A stretch of 64,000 nt of DNA from Symbiodinium natans (Eukaryota; Sar; Dinophyceae; Suessiales; Symbiodiniaceae), in contig CAJNDS010000868.1 in assembly GCA_905221605.1 (NCBI GenBank), positions 310,001-374,000 of the forward strand, given 5' to 3'. The translations under genes and the position numbers were made by a program. Below, in pieces: positions 52,566-63,536 of the stretch. Below the pieces are notes generated by a model. That model saw only the letters and a program-made list of their open reading frames with translations, did not search any database and was not told the origin of the DNA. The number at the start of each line of letters is the position of its first letter. The stretch's first letter is position 1.

Positions 52566-53338
52566 AGCAAGAAGACGGGTGTTACGACTCCGAGGAATTT
52601 TAGGTACCTACGTCTCCGATTCTCCTCTGAAAAAGTGCCAAGTTTCGGAAAGTGCGAAACGCATTGCGAGAATTCGAACTAGATATGTTTTTTCACACTA
52701 CGTATTGTGCTCCAGTAGTCTGAATGGCACTAATGCCCTGCGAACCTCAGAGCCCGCTGCTCTTTGTCGCGCATTTGGCTCGGCGAAGCTCGTGCAGCTG
52801 CGGCTTCACTTCGGAGTTGAAGGTCTCGTAGGCCAGGATCGAGCTGCTTCTCTGCTTCTGCGAAGGTTCGGCCGGGATTGTTGTCAGTTCGCCAAAGGAT
52901 CTGCAGGTCCTTCCATCGTACGCTCTCGCAAGCTGGGCCGACTTAGCAGGATTCTGACCGACGGGGACATCCACTGCTGCTGAAGCTTGGTAAGCGAGCA
53001 CCGATTCAGTTTGCAATGGTTGATGCACATCACCACCTTCGCCACGGTCTGGGTGCCAATGTCGATCGACTCCGAGAGCAAATCTTCCATCAGGCCCAAC
53101 ATGTCTTCTGCGATTAGCCGTGCAGGGGAAGGCGCAAGTGTTGCAGCATCTTTGCAGCCTGTCGATATGAAAATCGAGATGCTTCTCTCCAAAACATCTG
53201 TCCAAAGCATCGTAGAACGGAGAGATCCCGTGGCACGGTGCGAGACTCACAGGTTCGGATGAGCAAGTTGCCTTGGCAAACTGCTCATCCCAAAATCGCA
53301 CACGTCATGTTCAGACACAGAAAAAGCAATGTGATGCA
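52566..53338 (-). pseudogene. Duplicated coding fragment, copy 1 (frameshifted)
   Basis: Homologous to 62654-63536. On the minus strand both copies read L-I-A-E-D-M-L-G-L and, further on, charged sequence ending S-P-S-Q-M-R-D-K-E-Q-R-A-L-R. In copy 1 the frame breaks where the ATGGAGGACCTG of copy 2 becomes ATGGAAGGACCTG (one extra base, about 52913). Copy 1 also has about 80 bp (about 53003-53086) that copy 2 lacks. The conserved frame suggests descent from a real gene or a repeated gene family, but I recognise no function. Confidence 0.55.
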
Positions 53339-53680
53339 CACGGCTTGGCTGTCTAACGAGCCTTGATTGCCAAAGCTAGAGGACAAACGCCTCCAGCTGG
53401 TTCGCAGCTGAAGATGCTTCAGCCTCAGCCGTCTGAAGCAGTCTCTGGGGCGTGAGAATGCCAGTACTGCTAGTAGTGGTGATGAGCCGGCAAAAGCCGA
53501 ACCAATACCAGCATACTTGACAAACCTCGAAATCGTGATGCTCATAATGATGCCCATGAGAATAGCAACAAAGAAACAACGACCACAGCCGCAGCGGTCA
53601 TGCGTAACAGGCGTAACAACAATAAATAACAATAGCAGCAGCAATATCGAGAATGATATGATATCGTAATCATACGACAT
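53285..53680 (-). CDS. Weak candidate: hydrophobic open frame
   Basis: A 131-codon frame with two hydrophobic stretches near its start (I-L-L-L-L-L-L-F-I-V-V and V-A-I-L-M-G-I-I-M-S-I). The first arises from low-complexity TTATTGTTG-type sequence. It overlaps the duplicated fragment at its 3' end. No family recognised. Confidence 0.2.
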   Translation of the reverse strand: MSYDYDIISFSILLLLLLFIVVTPVTHDRCGCGRCFFVAILMGIIMSITISRFVKYAGIGSAFAGSSPLLAVLAFSRPRDCFRRLRLKHLQLRTSWRRLSSSFGNQGSLDSQAVCITLLFLCLNMTCAILG

Positions 53681-54253
53681 TTCCTTTGACGCCGTCCAAT
53701 ACGGAGTGCAGCCACGTCACACTCCCCGAGTCCAGGAGCCACAAACCAGCCTGGATTTGCGATTTCAGAACTACTAGGGCATAGGGTCTTGAATTTGGGT
53801 AGGGAAAGAAGTCAGGTGGGCGGCAATGGACACTTTCATGTGGGCGACAAGCTCCCAGTTTGCACACCACGTCACGCTATCTACGTTTCGAAGAGCTCCC
53901 CGCCTAAACCTACTGGCCACTCTCCAAGCACGAGGAAGGCAAAGGCGAGAACACTTTGATGTAGAGGCTGCCGCCGTGGACACTGTGATGTAACCCTCAC
54001 CCTGATTTTGCTGGGATGCATCCAGGAATCAAAACTGCAATTCCACAATCCTTGAGCAGATGCTGTCCTGATCTGCTTTGTCCAGCCCATTATTCTGACA
54101 CCCCCTAAATCTGTGATCCATAATTTCGACAAGCAGCAGGAGCCCGCGATGTGCATGGGAGTCCCTAGTTTCCACTCAGTCAAGCGTAGTCAGCTCGGGG
54201 CCGGCATTCCCTTCGAACTTTCAAAGCCGAGATAGGCCACCTGCCAGCTTCCA

Positions 54254-54747
54254 CCACAGAACTTGCACCTGCACTTGCAACGTCGGCATCCCCGTACATA
54301 GTGACCAAAGATGATGGACATAGAGCTCCAGGCCCCAAGCCTGTGGTGGGTCCTTCAGCCCCAAAAGCAAGTAGTAGCGGATCACTGGCACAAAAATGGG
54401 GTAGTCTTGCGCCGGATTGTGGCTGGCATCACACAACTGCTTTAAGTTCCGCAAGACCTCTTCAATGTTTGATGAACGGGTGTGCGGGTGCAACATCTGC
54501 CGTAGAAGCATTGTCCACGGTGCGTCGAACATTCTGCAACAGGAGAGCAACTCCTCGACAAACTCCTTGAACTTGGAAGGCCTCTCCACAAGAGCTTCGC
54601 CAATGTTGTAGAGCTGCTTGGCCAAAACACCTTTCAACTCCGCGCAGCCGAAGCATGCCAGCTGCGAGAGGATCCAGGTATCGCGCCGCGTTGTGGACTT
54701 CGCCAGCTGAATGATGCTGGTAGAAGCATTGTGGGAGCCCAGGCACA
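54254..54747 (-). CDS. Candidate internal exon, helical protein of unknown family
   Basis: The frame opens directly after 'gaccttcag|gt' and runs about 165 codons of varied, coding-like composition. It is rich in leucine and charged residues (for example K-F-K-E-F-V-E-E-L-L and E-V-L-R-N-L-K-Q-L). It reaches a possible GT donor at about 54254 ('ctggcag|gtggcc'). The opposite strand carries only shorter frames. A mostly alpha-helical soluble protein is likely. I see no motif that identifies it, and no flanking exon can be joined with confidence. Confidence 0.5.
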
Positions 54748-55334
54748 GCACACCTGAAGGTCAACAGTCAAGAGCCTCTCACCACCTTTCTGGGTTTGTG
54801 GATAAGATTTCATGTCTTGGCAGGCGCAGGCCGAGATCTGGTTAAGGTGATCTGCACTAGTCACTAGTCCGCCGCGGAGAGGCCTTTAAGATCCAGGCCT
54901 AGGGAACTGCGTGGGCGAGCTTGTTTTAGCGCGGAACACAGGCACCCCCCTAGCCGACCAGTTTCCAGATGCGGACGACGTGCCGGGACCATCGGACTCC
55001 CCCCCCCGCCCCCACCCCTCCGCCCCCCCCGCCTATCTTGCGGCACCCCCTAACCCTCAATTCGCCTCGGTACCCTTGCCGAGGCGGCTTCGCGTTAGCG
55101 GTTAGATTACGATCGAGACTGGAGTTTGAGTCTGGCTCTGCGCACCCCGAAGAATCCACAAAGGCAGAAAAAGATTTGCAAAGTCGGAAGCTGGCAGTGA
55201 CAAAAGCACGATAACAAGCCGGGAAGCTTTGCCATGCTTTCCGCACGGACAAGTCGCGGCTCACATAACTCCGAAGGTTGGTGACGCGGAGAAAGTGTTG
55301 CAAGCTCCTGCGCGCCATGAGAAGGCAAACATTG

Positions 55335-55697
55335 TCAGCTCACTTCTACTTGGTGAACGCTTCTGTGGGCTTGTTGGTTCAAACCACCTACCCTCATGAC
55401 AACCTGTTCTTCGAGCAAAACAGCGTCGCAAAAAGAAGGGCGCATCTCTGTACATGAAACGACTGGCACATTGCAATGAGAAGCAGCTGGGTGCATCATT
55501 GCATCATCATCTAGTATCCGGGCGTGTTGGATAGTCAATGGAGCAGGAACCGCTACAAAGGGAGGAGGGGAGGGACCACATGCCTTGGGCGCTTGACGTC
55601 TATTTGACGACCTAATTCTTTCCCAAACAAAAAGCACTGACTCCCCCACCACGTGAGGACCAATTAATGAATTGGGGCGCTTGAAAATACATGACAC
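55335..55697 (-). CDS. Candidate exon, unrecognised
   Basis: A 120-codon frame containing D-D-D-A-M-M-H-P and spaced cysteines. A plausible GTAGGTGG donor at about 55393 would end the exon before the last 20 codons. It lies downstream, on the same strand, of the signal-peptide-like exon at 55919-56017 and could belong to the same gene. Function unknown. Confidence 0.35.
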   Translation of the reverse strand: MSCIFKRPNSLIGPHVVGESVLFVWERIRSSNRRQAPKACGPSPPPFVAVPAPLTIQHARILDDDAMMHPAASHCNVPVVSCTEMRPSFCDAVLLEEQVVMRVGGLNQQAHRSVHQVEVS

Positions 55698-55918
55698 GGC
55701 GGTGGTCGAACTAGTATTTTTCTAGTGCCGGGCTAGATCCCATGCACCGTTCTTATGTTTGGCAGATTTGAGGGTGTCAGCATACCTGCTGTTGGGGGCT
55801 AGAGGAAGTAATTATAGAAAGATTGCATATGGAATAAATTAGGAAAATATGTCTATTACATGTACATTACCCACAGTATTTTTGGTACATATAGCATCAA
55901 CAGTACTTGGTTCAACAC

Positions 55919-56017
55919 ATGTGCGCAGCTGTCCTGCTCCCCTTGAAAGCCTGCTCTGCAAAATGCTCCATGAAGCCCTGCAAGAAGCAGTGCCGACACA
56001 GAGACAGCCTTCAACAT
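55919..56017 (-). CDS. Signal-peptide-like first exon
   Basis: An ATG at 56015-56017 (minus) opens M-L-K-A-V-S-V-S-A-L-L-L-A-G-L-H-G-A-F-C. This has a basic second position, a hydrophobic core and small residues near a cleavage site, as in a secretory signal peptide. A short polar, cysteine-containing stretch follows before a possible donor near 55919. No mature-domain exon is identified with certainty. Confidence 0.4.
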
Positions 56018-56698
56018 GCACATCAACTGCACCTGCTTGTTGTTGGCCGTGCTATGGGTAGCACGGAGTCGGAGAATGCTTTTGACCTGCACACCCCCGG
56101 CCCCAATCCACATCAACGCATCAAGGCTCAGCGCGGCCAGAAGCTGGCTTTTGACGATTGCTTCGACATGTGCGGCCCTGCTCTGCTGTCAAGCTGCTTC
56201 CAAATACTGACACATCACCGCAGGCAAGAGCCTGAGCCAAAGCACGCACCGTGGGCAATATTGAAACCACACCAAGGAAGCGTGGCTGGGGTCCCAGCCG
56301 CATTTTGCACAAAGACGTCATCCTTAGGCTATAACACAGGATTTCTCTTTCAAAAGCTTGCAATGCCCAAGACTTGCGCATGCATCCAGCATTCGCACAT
56401 TGACATAGATGTGGTCATTGCATATCTGGGGTCAGCACCCTGCCAGGTGAAGATGCTCACGTGACTGATGCCCAGAATCAGAAACCGAGGAAACTTCCAA
56501 GGAGTCATCAAAATTCCAGCCGGTGGAGCAGCTGGATAAATGTGACTCGCTGTCCTTCGGAGACTGTGAACCAGCCGGACAGGCAGATGCGCTGCTTCGC
56601 TCAGCAGGACATACTGCTTGCCTCGGATCTTTTCTGAGTTTGGGGGTTGCATGCAACAACACTAATGACATGGAGCCTGTGTACATCTGACAACATGC

Positions 56699-57076
56699 AT
56701 GCGCGCACCAGGTACTGCAAACCACCCCAGTCAAGCCACTTGCCAGAACATGTCTGCAAAGGCCAACGTGGTTGCAGCCCGGGACAACTTGGCTGAAGCC
56801 CGGGGCAACGTGGTTGCAGCCCAGGCCGACGTGGCTGCAGCCCGGGCACAAGTGGCTGCAGCCCGGGCCAACGCGGCGCATGGACCATTGACACGCAGCG
56901 CGACAAGGTTGCCAGGAAACTACTGCACGCTGTGCCAGGAAACTACTGCACGCTGTGTCCGGCTTGAGCAAATGTACACGGGCGAGCTTTTGCTCCTTTT
57001 GCACATCCTCACAATGTCGCGCTCGAAGCTTGACCTTCCTACCTCCATGTGTGGCCCGGCCGCTACTGCAATCTAG
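56699..57076 (+). CDS. Candidate protein with 7-residue repeats
   Basis: A 125-codon ATG frame with five tandem heptads of the form N-V-V-A-A-R-(D/G/A), encoded by a 21-bp repeat at about 56760-56875, then a cysteine-containing tail. Alternation of Val/Ala and Arg/Asp is compatible with a short coiled coil. The minus strand reads a repeat of C-x-P-G-C-S-H-V instead, so the true frame is undecided, and it may only be a minisatellite. Confidence 0.3.
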   Translation: MRAPGTANHPSQATCQNMSAKANVVAARDNLAEARGNVVAAQADVAAARAQVAAARANAAHGPLTRSATRLPGNYCTLCQETTARCVRLEQMYTGELLLLLHILTMSRSKLDLPTSMCGPAATAI

Positions 57077-57422
57077 ACATGCTTTGCGCGAGACCTTTGT
57101 ATCAACCTCCGAATGCTTGTGCAAGCTTGCCGCCTTTTATCAAAACACTTTCAGAAACAATTCCGAAAGTTAGCCTCTTTCTTTCCGACGGCATCATGAC
57201 GATGAAGTCTGGCATTAGCCTTGAATTTTTCATGCTGGTATGCATGATGCGTATACCGCACCACAGCATGCGTGCACCGAGTCTGTCATACGCTATCCAT
57301 TGTAATAGGCCACACAAACAAGCAGACACCCATAAAACCGTGGGCTTACCTAACTGGAGCAGACTGCAGGGTCGACACATGCAAACACCAAGAATTTGTG
57401 CTTCGAACTTTGCGTGCCTGGC

Positions 57423-57768
57423 TCATGACTCCCAGGGCTCCCAGGTCCCGCGAGCCCGGCGATTAGCACCAATGCTCACGAAAAGCGGAGGGGATTCTGG
57501 TTCTGGAACAGGTCGAGGTAGCAAGGAGGTGATAAGCGCTGTCATCCAGCGCCCCGGGAAGAGACGCCATCTCTGCGCTTCGGAGAACTCCACGACAGCC
57601 CGCTCGAAAACATCAGGGTTTAGGCCTCGGTCCTCCGCAAACTGTGATATGTTCTCTGCCGCACCCAATTCCAAATACAACTGCTGGTACAGGAACCTGG
57701 TGACATGTCCCATGGCGGCCACCGCCGCGTCCACGACTTGGTTGTCCGGGTCCTCGTCCTCGGTCTTT
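57423..57768 (-). CDS. Candidate exon, unrecognised
   Basis: About 115 codons of coding-like composition: an acidic start (T-E-D-E-D-P-D), then a helical stretch V-D-A-A-V-A-A-M-G-H-V-T-R-F-L-Y-Q-Q, E-F-S-E-A-Q-R-W, and a Pro-rich end. The open frame starts from a TTG after an in-frame stop, so it is more likely an internal exon than a complete gene. It lies in the same orientation as the other candidates between 52.5 and 58.3 kb. Confidence 0.45.
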
Positions 57769-57903
57769 GGCTCCAAGGTTTACAGGTGCTTGACTTCAAT
57801 ATCGTAGGCGACTTCTAGACCTAGGGCCTTCGTTTCGCACAGCGCTACTGAATTTGTGGGCTCCGAGAATTTTCCGAGAGAAGCCAGTACCACCTTTGCT
57901 CAA

Positions 57904-58305
57904 CTAACCTTGAAATCTTAGCCCCACCTCCCCGCATAGCGTTTTGTGGGTGACAGAGCGCAAAGAAACGAAGTCAATGAGACCTATGGACAGGACGAGC
58001 CGAGGACGAGACATTGAGACGTCAGAAGGTTTGGGGAAGCAGCGCAAACACGTCAACCGACATTCTCTCGCACTGCTAGGTGGTGCCATGATCCACTGCT
58101 TGCAACTATCAAGCCGGGGCTTGCAAGTCTCCCTTTCCAGTGCAGCCCATCTCTGTCGTACCCCAAGCACACGCTCAGCATCCGGCATAGTCAGATGGCA
58201 TGGACCCAAGGGACCTGCTGGCGCTGGACGGCATAATCGTGCGCGAGCAATATCCCTGGTTGCTACAAGTTTGGATGCTTTGACCACTGGATCCAAAACT
58301 CCCAC
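57904..58305 (-). CDS. Weak candidate exon
   Basis: A 133-codon frame with a coding-like middle (D-A-E-R-V-L-G-V-R-Q-R-W-A-A-L-E-R-E). It lies 5' of the exon at 57423-57768 on the same strand. A plus-strand frame of 153 codons overlaps it, so strand choice is uncertain. Confidence 0.2.
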   Translation of the reverse strand: MGVLDPVVKASKLVATRDIARARLCRPAPAGPLGPCHLTMPDAERVLGVRQRWAALERETCKPRLDSCKQWIMAPPSSARECRLTCLRCFPKPSDVSMSRPRLVLSIGLIDFVSLRSVTHKTLCGEVGLRFQG

Positions 58306-59674
58306 TGTAAAAGACGCAAGGTACTGTATGTCAATTTCCTTTGAACGGCCGCACTGTCAATGTCCTTTGTACAGCCGCACAATCTTTCGATCCTCAATAC
58401 AGTAACATTACTCACCTCCAATTGCAGACTCAGGTCTGGAAAGCTCTCGCATTTTCAAGGACCCCATGCACATGCCACATGACCACGCGCATGACAGACC
58501 TAAAGACTGCCCTGCAGGGCTCATGCTTTGATGCTGTTTGCGTAGAAGCAACAAGTAAAATTCAGGTACTCTATGTGGGAAATCAAACCAAGCCAAGGTC
58601 CCTCCGATGTGCGTATGTCCCTAGTAGCAGAGGTTTCCCGGCATATGGGGTTGGGACATGAGCCATTGGTCGCGGTGGGATTGGTAGGTTCAGGTTTAAG
58701 CCTGGACAGCTTGATCCTGTCCGGGGGCTTAGGATTTAGGGTTTAAGGTTTAAGGTTCAGGGTTTAGGGTGTGGCACAGTCCTCCTTGTCGTTGTCGAGC
58801 TGGAGCGGCTGTGCGTGTGCCTTCCATAAAATTTGCCACATGCGTAGGTGCATCCAGAAGAAAAAGGATTGCGGGTGATCTTGTTATGACTGTTGCCTCT
58901 ATTGCTATATATGACTAGACTGCTACGAACCTTACCTCTTCCAAGACAGCAGCGCAGGCACTTCCCCAAGCCCGAGCGCAACCTCAAAGACCTTCCCGCT
59001 TTGAAAAGCGTGATTGCCCGCAGCATCGTCTCGAGCCCCTCTCGCACAACTTGCTGGGGGCTATGGTTCACATCATCAGATAATTGAGAACGTCTTGGGT
59101 CGCCCCCTCAAGCATCAAGCACCTTGTCATTTGGGGTTTGAAAGGGCCTGGCGTTTTGTGTTTCGGGTTCAGAAGCCTTGGGACTCAGAGGTTTGAGGAT
59201 TGAAACTTATTGCACGTTCTGCCCTCAACTACCTGTACACGCGCGGGGACTACCTGGTGAAGAGCTTACCCTTTGAGGTCATGGACGCAAGGCCGAGTCT
59301 GTAGCAGCACAACCATCAACTGAGGCATTCTCCCACACGCCTCCATAGGCAAAGCAGGAAGGCAAGGGCCACAACCTTCAAGAATCAACAGCAGGCCGGG
59401 AAAGGCGGCCCTACTTGTTAAAGTGTGTTAAACCCCAATGAATGCCGTTGGACCATCAAGTTGTCGAAGGCGACCCTGCGGCATCACTCCCCCAAGTAAA
59501 CGCCGCCCGCAGAAGGGCATGCGTTTGATAAAAAATCACGTAAGACATGCCATTCTGCAATGAACCCGCCCCTCAAAGGCCTAATACAACACCATGAAAA
59601 CATGTGCGCCACCCACATTCCCCGAAGGAAACGCTGGTTCCAGGAGTTCTTTAAAGCTACCAAAAAGCACGGAG
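58306..59674. other. No gene seen
   Basis: Short frames only. A G-strand telomere-like patch at 58733-58768. Confidence 0.45.
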
Positions 59675-59950
59675 ACGTCGATTCCAGTACGGAGAGTGTG
59701 CAACAAACCAATGAGAGAGAATCCAGCCGGCTGACGGAACGTCGATTCCAGTACTAAACTTGTACCACAAATCAATAAAACCAGCCAGCACACGGAAACA
59801 TCGATTCCAGTACGAAGCTTGTGCTACAAATGACAAATCAATGAAAATCCAGCCGGCTCATGGAAATGTCGATTCCAGTACTTCTCTTGTACTACAAACC
59901 GATGAAAGTCCAGCCAGCTCACGGCAATGTAGATTCCAGTGCTGAGCTTG
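59675..59950 (+). repeat. Tandem repeat, five units of about 62-65 bp
   Basis: The word 'tcgattccagta' recurs about every 62-65 bp from 59680 to 59935, alternating with 'tccagccggctca'-like and 'gtactacaaa'-like words. Units differ by several bases. Frames run through the array but shift between units. Confidence 0.9.
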
Positions 59951-60778
59951 TACTACTCATCAACACGTCAGATACAGCGGACCCTGAATCTCCATGTAAG
60001 CGCAAAAAGAGACGCCTTAATCACAAGATATCACAAGTTTCCCCCGGGTGTACGGCTGCTTCATATTAAAAAGGGCACGCCTTTCTCAATTGGGCATAAC
60101 GAATTGCAGTCGAGCCGCTGCGAACCACTTCAACCTCGGTGAGCGCTTTTTGATTTCTCCCAAGCATGATACACTTTGCATCTTGCTTCCCTCCTGATCG
60201 CTCTTTCTTGATTTCTGTCTGTTTTCTTGCATGGATCTTGGGCTTAAGCTGCAGGGGGTTGAGATGGGTTGAGGAATTTGGGGTTTCAGGTTTTCGATTC
60301 TGGGACGTTGTTGGGGTTTTGCTTTTGGGTTTGCGAGTTTGTGAAACACCAACGCCGTAACTCCAGACCCCTAAAACGCAAGCAAAAACCATTGAACGCG
60401 TGCAAGCAATGCGCAGAACACGGCGCAAGCTGCAACTGACCGCTGAAAACACACAAATTGAAACAGGATTACAGCCTCCTGGATTCCCAGAGTGTACATA
60501 CAGTATGCATCCCATAATCTTGTGGTGTCTGGAGGTGGTCTGGTACGCCCAGGCGTCCAGTGACTTTTCATTGCATATCGGCTGCATGACATGTAGTTAA
60601 CAACGGAAATGAGGAATTACTGTATAACATCAGAAGTAAAGAGCCGCAAAAGCGCTAAGTTCGGCCCAGAAGTAGTTCAAACATGCCAAAACAAGTAACA
60701 AGTCAGTTGGTTGCTGTCATGGTTCATGTCTCAAACAAGGTGTCCATGGGATTTAGGGGTCAGAGGAGTCGAGGTTGG
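59951..60778. other. No gene seen
   Basis: Open frames of up to 173 codons on the minus strand (60066-60587) lack motifs and overlap similar plus-strand frames. Confidence 0.4.
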
Positions 60779-60828
60779 GTTAGGGTTTAGGGTTTAGGGT
60801 TTAGGGTTTAGGGTTTAGGGTTTAGGGT
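60779..60828 (+). repeat. Interstitial telomere-type array (G-strand), about 7 units
   Basis: A perfect TTTAGGG run. Confidence 0.95.
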
Positions 60829-60994
60829 TGAAGGCGCTTGAAGGTGCATCAAGGTTGGACTCATGGTGCTGGTTAACGTGCAGGTTTAGGAGCTTCGGGT
60901 TCATGTCCAACAAAAAGCTCAACCACAGACCACAACTCGCTGGAAAGCCTTATTTGTTTTCATGTGCGCTATTCAACATAATGTCTGTTCCGTA

Positions 60995-61217
60995 GCCTCA
61001 TGAGAAGAAGTGCCTGCCTTTGCTCGCACTTCCTTGCGCAATCCTGATGTCACTGCTGATGCTAGTTTGGGCTGGTGGTCTCTATGGTTGTCTTGCGGGG
61101 CGAGAAAAAAAAGGAAAATGGTCTTCCACTAAATGTGTTCACCTCCCTGCCGAACATGTTGTACACCCAGTGTATACCCATACCTCCTTCTTCTCGTTTT
61201 ATGCTGCTGGGACCTCG
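60995..61217 (+). CDS. Weak candidate: exon with one transmembrane-like helix
   Basis: After 'gtag|cctcatgag' the frame reads K-C-L-P-L-L-A-L-P-C-A-I-L-M-S-L-L-M-L-V-like hydrophobic sequence, then G-G-L-Y-G-C-L-A-G and a basic segment, ending at TAA. It could be a membrane-spanning exon. No family or partner exon is recognised. Confidence 0.25.
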
Positions 61218-62653
61218 TAACATGCGTGAAGCCGCCCTGCTTGGAAAGTGGCTCTCGGTTGTCCGTTCTTTTGTTTTAGCGTGGGCAGCAGCCTTGCACT
61301 CAAAACTCGCTTCTCAGTAGGAGCGGGAGGTTGAGGCTGTGATAAAAGAAGCAGTTTGCAGACCGCATCCCCCTCCCTTCAAAACAAAACGGAAATCCAA
61401 AAGGTCAAGCTTCTGGCGTGAACTTTTGCACGGTACGCTTGCTCATGCACTTACCCCTGAGCAACGAGTACAACAAGTATTATTCGTGCTTCCAAGGTGC
61501 CGGGGATCAGGTGTCTCCTCCACTGCGAGGTCAGAAGGCACCTGGCTCTCACGAATGAATCTGCACCAAACTTGTGGTCCAAGCCTCTGGTAGGCGCAAT
61601 CGGCAACCAGTAGGAACAAGTGTACTGCGCGCAGAGTCAAGCCATCTCTAGGTTACATTAAGAAACCCTCTCACCCTCGAAGACTCACAAACCTCATGCC
61701 CATGCCCTGAAACCCGAAAACTTGAGGAAATGTGGCCAAAGCCAAATGGCCTGGAAGTCCTCCACCCAGGTGAAGGCCTTGTCACAACAATCCAAGGGTT
61801 CGACAACTCACTCAAGCACAAACTCAGCGTCTCAAGGGTGCCTGGCATGAAGCTGGTAAACAAACCCTTGGTCCCCGACACCGTCGGGACAATCAAACCG
61901 TCGGCAAGTCTCCACCCACCTAGGCAGGCACAAAAGGACGCGGTTTCTGATACTGCGATGCTTTGCAAGAAGGCTTTCTGCTGGGAGCAGGGTTGAGGGA
62001 ACGCAATGGTAATAAGCACGCAGGCCTGGCCTCGCGAACGCATCCTCGTAGGAGCTCAGCTTCATCTTGACAACAAGAAACATGCGGATCGGGAAGGCAT
62101 GGAACAGATCACAACATCATCCTGCAGCGGGATCATGCGGGGTCTTAGGGAGCGTTGTGCAGATCAGTGCATGACAAGCGTTGGTGGAGAGTGTGTGCTA
62201 CGACGAAAGAATCCCCAAATCCATCCATGTTCTGTTCGTCTTACCTCATAGATTCACTGCTTGCCATGCTTGGGCCATAGCGACTCACCTGCGAATCACA
62301 AACCCACAGGCAAACAACTCCGACACGCTCTTCGCTGGTTTTGGAACCTTCTTGATGGTGGAGGTGGTGGTGGTGGTCTTCAACTCACGGCATGGCCGCT
62401 GACCCAAACTACTTGCCAAGAGTACTTCCTAGTACCAGTAGTACTTCCCAGTAGTACTCACTAATGAATGGTACTTTGTCATAGAACTTGCGAACCAATA
62501 GTGCCTTTTGTTAGCACTCAGACATGGTACTTGCTACTGGTGCTGAATTAAGTTTTCTGGTGCTCTTTTTTCTGCTCAAGATTGTGCTTTGTCTGGTGCC
62601 ATTTTGGCAGACCAAGGGTTTGGAATCTAGATCTCTGGGTGAAGGAAGCCCCT
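61218..62653. other. No gene seen
   Basis: Short frames without motifs. A cluster of AGTACT/GTACTT words lies at 62400-62535. Confidence 0.4.
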
Positions 62654-63536
62654 TTGCAAGAAGACGGGTGATGCGACTCCTAGGAATTTAGGTACCTGCG
62701 TCTCCGGTTCTCCTCCAAAAGGTGCCAAGTTTCAGAAAGTGCGAAAACGCACTGCAAGAAGATGACTTAGACACTTTTTTTACATTACGTACTGTGCTCC
62801 AGTACTCTGAGTGGCACTGCAGTAATACGCTGCGAACCTCAGAGCACGCTGCTCTTTGTCGCGCATTTGGCTTGGCGAAGCTTGTGCAGCTGCGGCTTCA
62901 CTTCGGAGTTGGCGGTCTCGTAGACGGCACAGATCGAGCTGCTTCTCTGCTTCTACGAAGGTTCCGATGGGATTGTTGTCAGTTCGCCAAAGGATCTTCA
63001 GGTCCTCCATCGTATGCTCTCGCAAGCTGGGCCGATGGAGCAGGATTCTGAGACCGACAGGGACACCCACTGCTGCTGCCGAAGGCTTGGTGAGTGAATC
63101 TTCCACCAGGCCCAACATGTCTTCTGCGATCAGCCGCTTCGCAGCCGGGAAGCTCCCTGCATGGCGTCAAGGCGCCAGCTAGCTGGGCAGCTCGGGCTAC
63201 GGACGCATTGTAGAAACTGGGGGTTAGGGTTTAGGTTTAGGGTTTAGGGTTTAGGGTTTAGGGTTTAGGGTTTAGGGTTTAGGGTTTAGGGTTTAGGGTT
63301 TAGGGTTTAGGGTTTAGGGTTTAGGGTTTAGGGTTTAATAGCGCAAGTGTCTCAGCATCTTCGCAGCCCGTCGATCTTAAAATCGAGATGCTTCTCCCCA
63401 AAGCATCGTAGAGCAGAGAGATGCCGTGGCACGGTGCGAGACTCACAGGTCGTCGGATGAGCAAGTTGCCTTGGCAAACTGCTCATCCCAAAATGCCACA
63501 CGTCTTGTTCAGACACAGAAAAAGCAATGTGATGCA
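62654..63536 (-). pseudogene. Duplicated coding fragment, copy 2, interrupted by a telomere-type array
   Basis: Homologous to 52566-53338. The minus-strand frame (62780-63118) is longer than in copy 1, reading M-E-D-L-K-I-L-W-R-T-D-N-N-P, E-A-E-K-Q-L and S-P-S-Q-M-R-D-K-E-Q-R-A-L-R without the frameshift. About 200 bp (63137-63338), made of roughly 85 bp of unrelated sequence and a long TTTAGGG array, replace about 10 bp of copy 1. I recognise no family. Confidence 0.6.
63219..63336 (+). repeat. Interstitial telomere-type array (G-strand), about 16 units
   Basis: A nearly perfect run, one unit shortened (GTTTAGGTTTAGG) near its start. It sits between two blocks that are adjacent in the copy at 53.1 kb. 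Confidence 0.97.

Noticed and set aside
52204-52983. 259-codon plus-strand frame
   Set aside because: It is antisense to the duplicated fragment, whose minus-strand frame is better conserved between copies, and it begins in a (TG)n tract.
56432-57124. 230-codon minus-strand frame with Cys/Pro repeats
   Set aside because: The repeated part is the 21-bp minisatellite in antisense. Listed only as an alternative to the heptad frame.
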